Source of the DNA: Roseicyclus marinus | GTDB taxonomy: Bacteria > Pseudomonadota > Alphaproteobacteria > Rhodobacterales > Rhodobacteraceae | Direction: 5' to 3' | DNA length: 64,000 nt | NCBI RefSeq assembly: GCF_036322625.1 | Contig: NZ_AP027266.1 | Coordinates: forward strand, 2,607,001-2,671,000 | Shown here: piece after piece, positions 62,927 through 64,000 of the stretch | Position numbering within the stretch: position 1 is the stretch's first letter | How the letters are laid out: each line of letters starts with the position of its first letter | Translations under genes and position numbers: made by a program | Notes under the pieces: model-generated | Database searches by the model: none | What the model saw: the letters and a program-made list of their open reading frames with translations, nothing else | What the model was told of the DNA's origin: nothing

Positions 62927-62961
62927 TGTCCCGTCACGGGATACGAAAAGGGGCGCAAGCG

Positions 62962-64000
62962 ATGAGCAAGTTCGGAACCAGCCAGCCGGTGACCCGGTTG
63001 GAGGATACGCGGTTTCTGACCGGCAAGGGCCGCTATGTGGACGATATCGCGCCCGAGGGCGCGCTCCATGCCTTTGTCTTTCGCAGCACGGCGGCCCATG
63101 GCGTCATCACGGCGCTCGACGTGTCCGAGGCGCGGGAGGCACCGGGTGTCCATCTGGTCCTGACGGCGGAGGATCTGGCGCAAGCGGGTCTGAAGAACGC
63201 GATGAAATATGCACCCGTCAAGAACGGCGACGGATCGCGCCCGCCCCTGCCTGCGCGCCCCGTTCTGGCCGAGGGACGGGTGCGCTTCGTGGGCGAGCCC
63301 GTGGCCTTTGTCGTGGCCGACAGCCTTGCGCAGGCCAAGGATGCTGCCGAGCTGATCATTCTGGAGCTGGAGGACAGGCCCGCCAAGTTGGATATCGCGC
63401 CGGGGGGCGAGGTGCTGCACGAGGTGGCCCCCGACAACGTGGCCTATGATTTCGCCATGGGGGATGCGGCGGCGACCGAGGCCGCGCTGGCGGGGGCTGC
63501 CCATGTCGTGACCCATACGAGCCACGACAACCGGGTGATCGTGAACAGCATGGAGCCGCGCGGCTGCTACGCCGAGCCCGAGGGCGAGCGTATCCATCTG
63601 GCCGTCAACGGTCAGGGCGTCTGGGGCACCAAGGGCGAATTGGCCAAGTGGTTTGGCTGGTCCGAGGATCGGGTGCGCGTGACCAACCCCGATGTGGGCG
63701 GCGGGTTCGGGATGAAGGGGATGAATTACCCCGAGAACCTGCTCGCGGCACAGGCGGCGCGGATGCTGGGCCGCCCGGTGCGCTGGATGGGCGAGCGCAC
63801 GGAATCGATGCTGTCGGACAATGGCGGGCGTGACCTGATCGTGACGACCACGCTGGGCTTCGATGCCGATCTGAAATTGGTGGCCTTTCGCACCGACAGC
63901 CTGTCGAACATGGGGGCCTATCCGTCGAATTTCGGGATGAACATCCAGTCATCGCTCTATTCCAAGGTTCTGACCGGCACCTATGACGTGCAGACCTACC
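62962..64000 (+). CDS. Molybdopterin-binding oxidase subunit (xanthine dehydrogenase/CoxL family), 3' end missing
   Basis: Begins MSKFGTSQPVTRLEDTRFLTGKGRYVDDI, the start of the a/b hammerhead domain of large subunits of aldehyde oxidase/xanthine dehydrogenase/CO dehydrogenase-like enzymes. 346 residues are visible; a full subunit would be about 770-800. NPDVGGGFGMKG marks the beginning of the molybdenum-cofactor domain. The motif that would separate CoxL type I from the other members lies beyond the window edge, so the substrate is open. ATG 62962 is 35 bases after the decarboxylase stop. Confidence 0.88.
   Translation, partial: MSKFGTSQPVTRLEDTRFLTGKGRYVDDIAPEGALHAFVFRSTAAHGVITALDVSEAREAPGVHLVLTAEDLAQAGLKNAMKYAPVKNGDGSRPPLPARPVLAEGRVRFVGEPVAFVVADSLAQAKDAAELIILELEDRPAKLDIAPGGEVLHEVAPDNVAYDFAMGDAAATEAALAGAAHVVTHTSHDNRVIVNSMEPRGCYAEPEGERIHLAVNGQGVWGTKGELAKWFGWSEDRVRVTNPDVGGGFGMKGMNYPENLLAAQAARMLGRPVRWMGERTESMLSDNGGRDLIVTTTLGFDADLKLVAFRTDSLSNMGAYPSNFGMNIQSSLYSKVLTGTYDVQTY

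Overview
The window looks like chromosome of a high-GC alphaproteobacterium of the Rhodobacterales (Roseobacter/Rhodobacter group). The basis is the gene families and their order: nrdR-ribD / ribE-ribB-ribH-nusB, MmcB, the DUF6324, DUF6476 and DUF4389 families, sarcosine oxidase soxBDAG, a KpsC/KpsS capsule set, an alphaproteobacterial 6S RNA, and a tRNA-His of the alphaproteobacterial type (no G-1, A73). No species is claimed. Both edges cut genes: an M3 peptidase on the left and a molybdopterin-binding oxidase subunit on the right. || Layout. 0-10 kb: peptidases, bacterioferritin with its ferredoxin, a CDGSH protein, an oxidoreductase, heat-shock sigma factor rpoH, rluD, tRNA-His, small conserved families. 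10-24 kb: 6S RNA, a Ca/Na exchanger, then the riboflavin operon, which is split into nrdR-ribD and ribE-(hypothetical)-ribB-ribH-nusB by an oppositely oriented capsule block kpsS-kpsD-kpsC. 24-31 kb: rpmB, a formamidase-like enzyme, an EamA transporter, a TPP riboswitch driving thiM-thiE-thiD-SDR, and a copper chaperone pair. 31-35 kb: sirtuin, LMW phosphatase, lepA. 35-38 kb: an AT-rich island holding a translationally coupled pair (280-residue soluble protein plus 164-residue four-helix membrane protein), bordered by GTAG-headed REP palindromes and a REP-associated tyrosine transposase (RAYT). 38-50 kb: pirin, glutamate dehydrogenase, three Tad-type surface proteins, soxBDAG. 50-64 kb: dnaG-rpoD with an AT-rich nuclease-like gene fused by overlap to the rpoD stop, meaB, hrpB, a fused SelD, an Lrp regulator divergent from a decarboxylase, and the truncated oxidase. 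|| Most unusual points. (1) The island pair has the sizes and architecture of phage lambda RexA/RexB and is a candidate abortive-infection module; this is inference. (2) Two unrelated short-repeat families sit exactly on stop codons. GTAG-headed REPs supply the TAG of lepA, the RAYT gene and meaB, and 106/164-bp RIME-like elements with TAGAGC termini supply the stop of a GNAT gene, cobB and the phosphatase gene. (3) The RAYT gene carries an in-frame 72-bp inverted pair of its own presumed target repeats.
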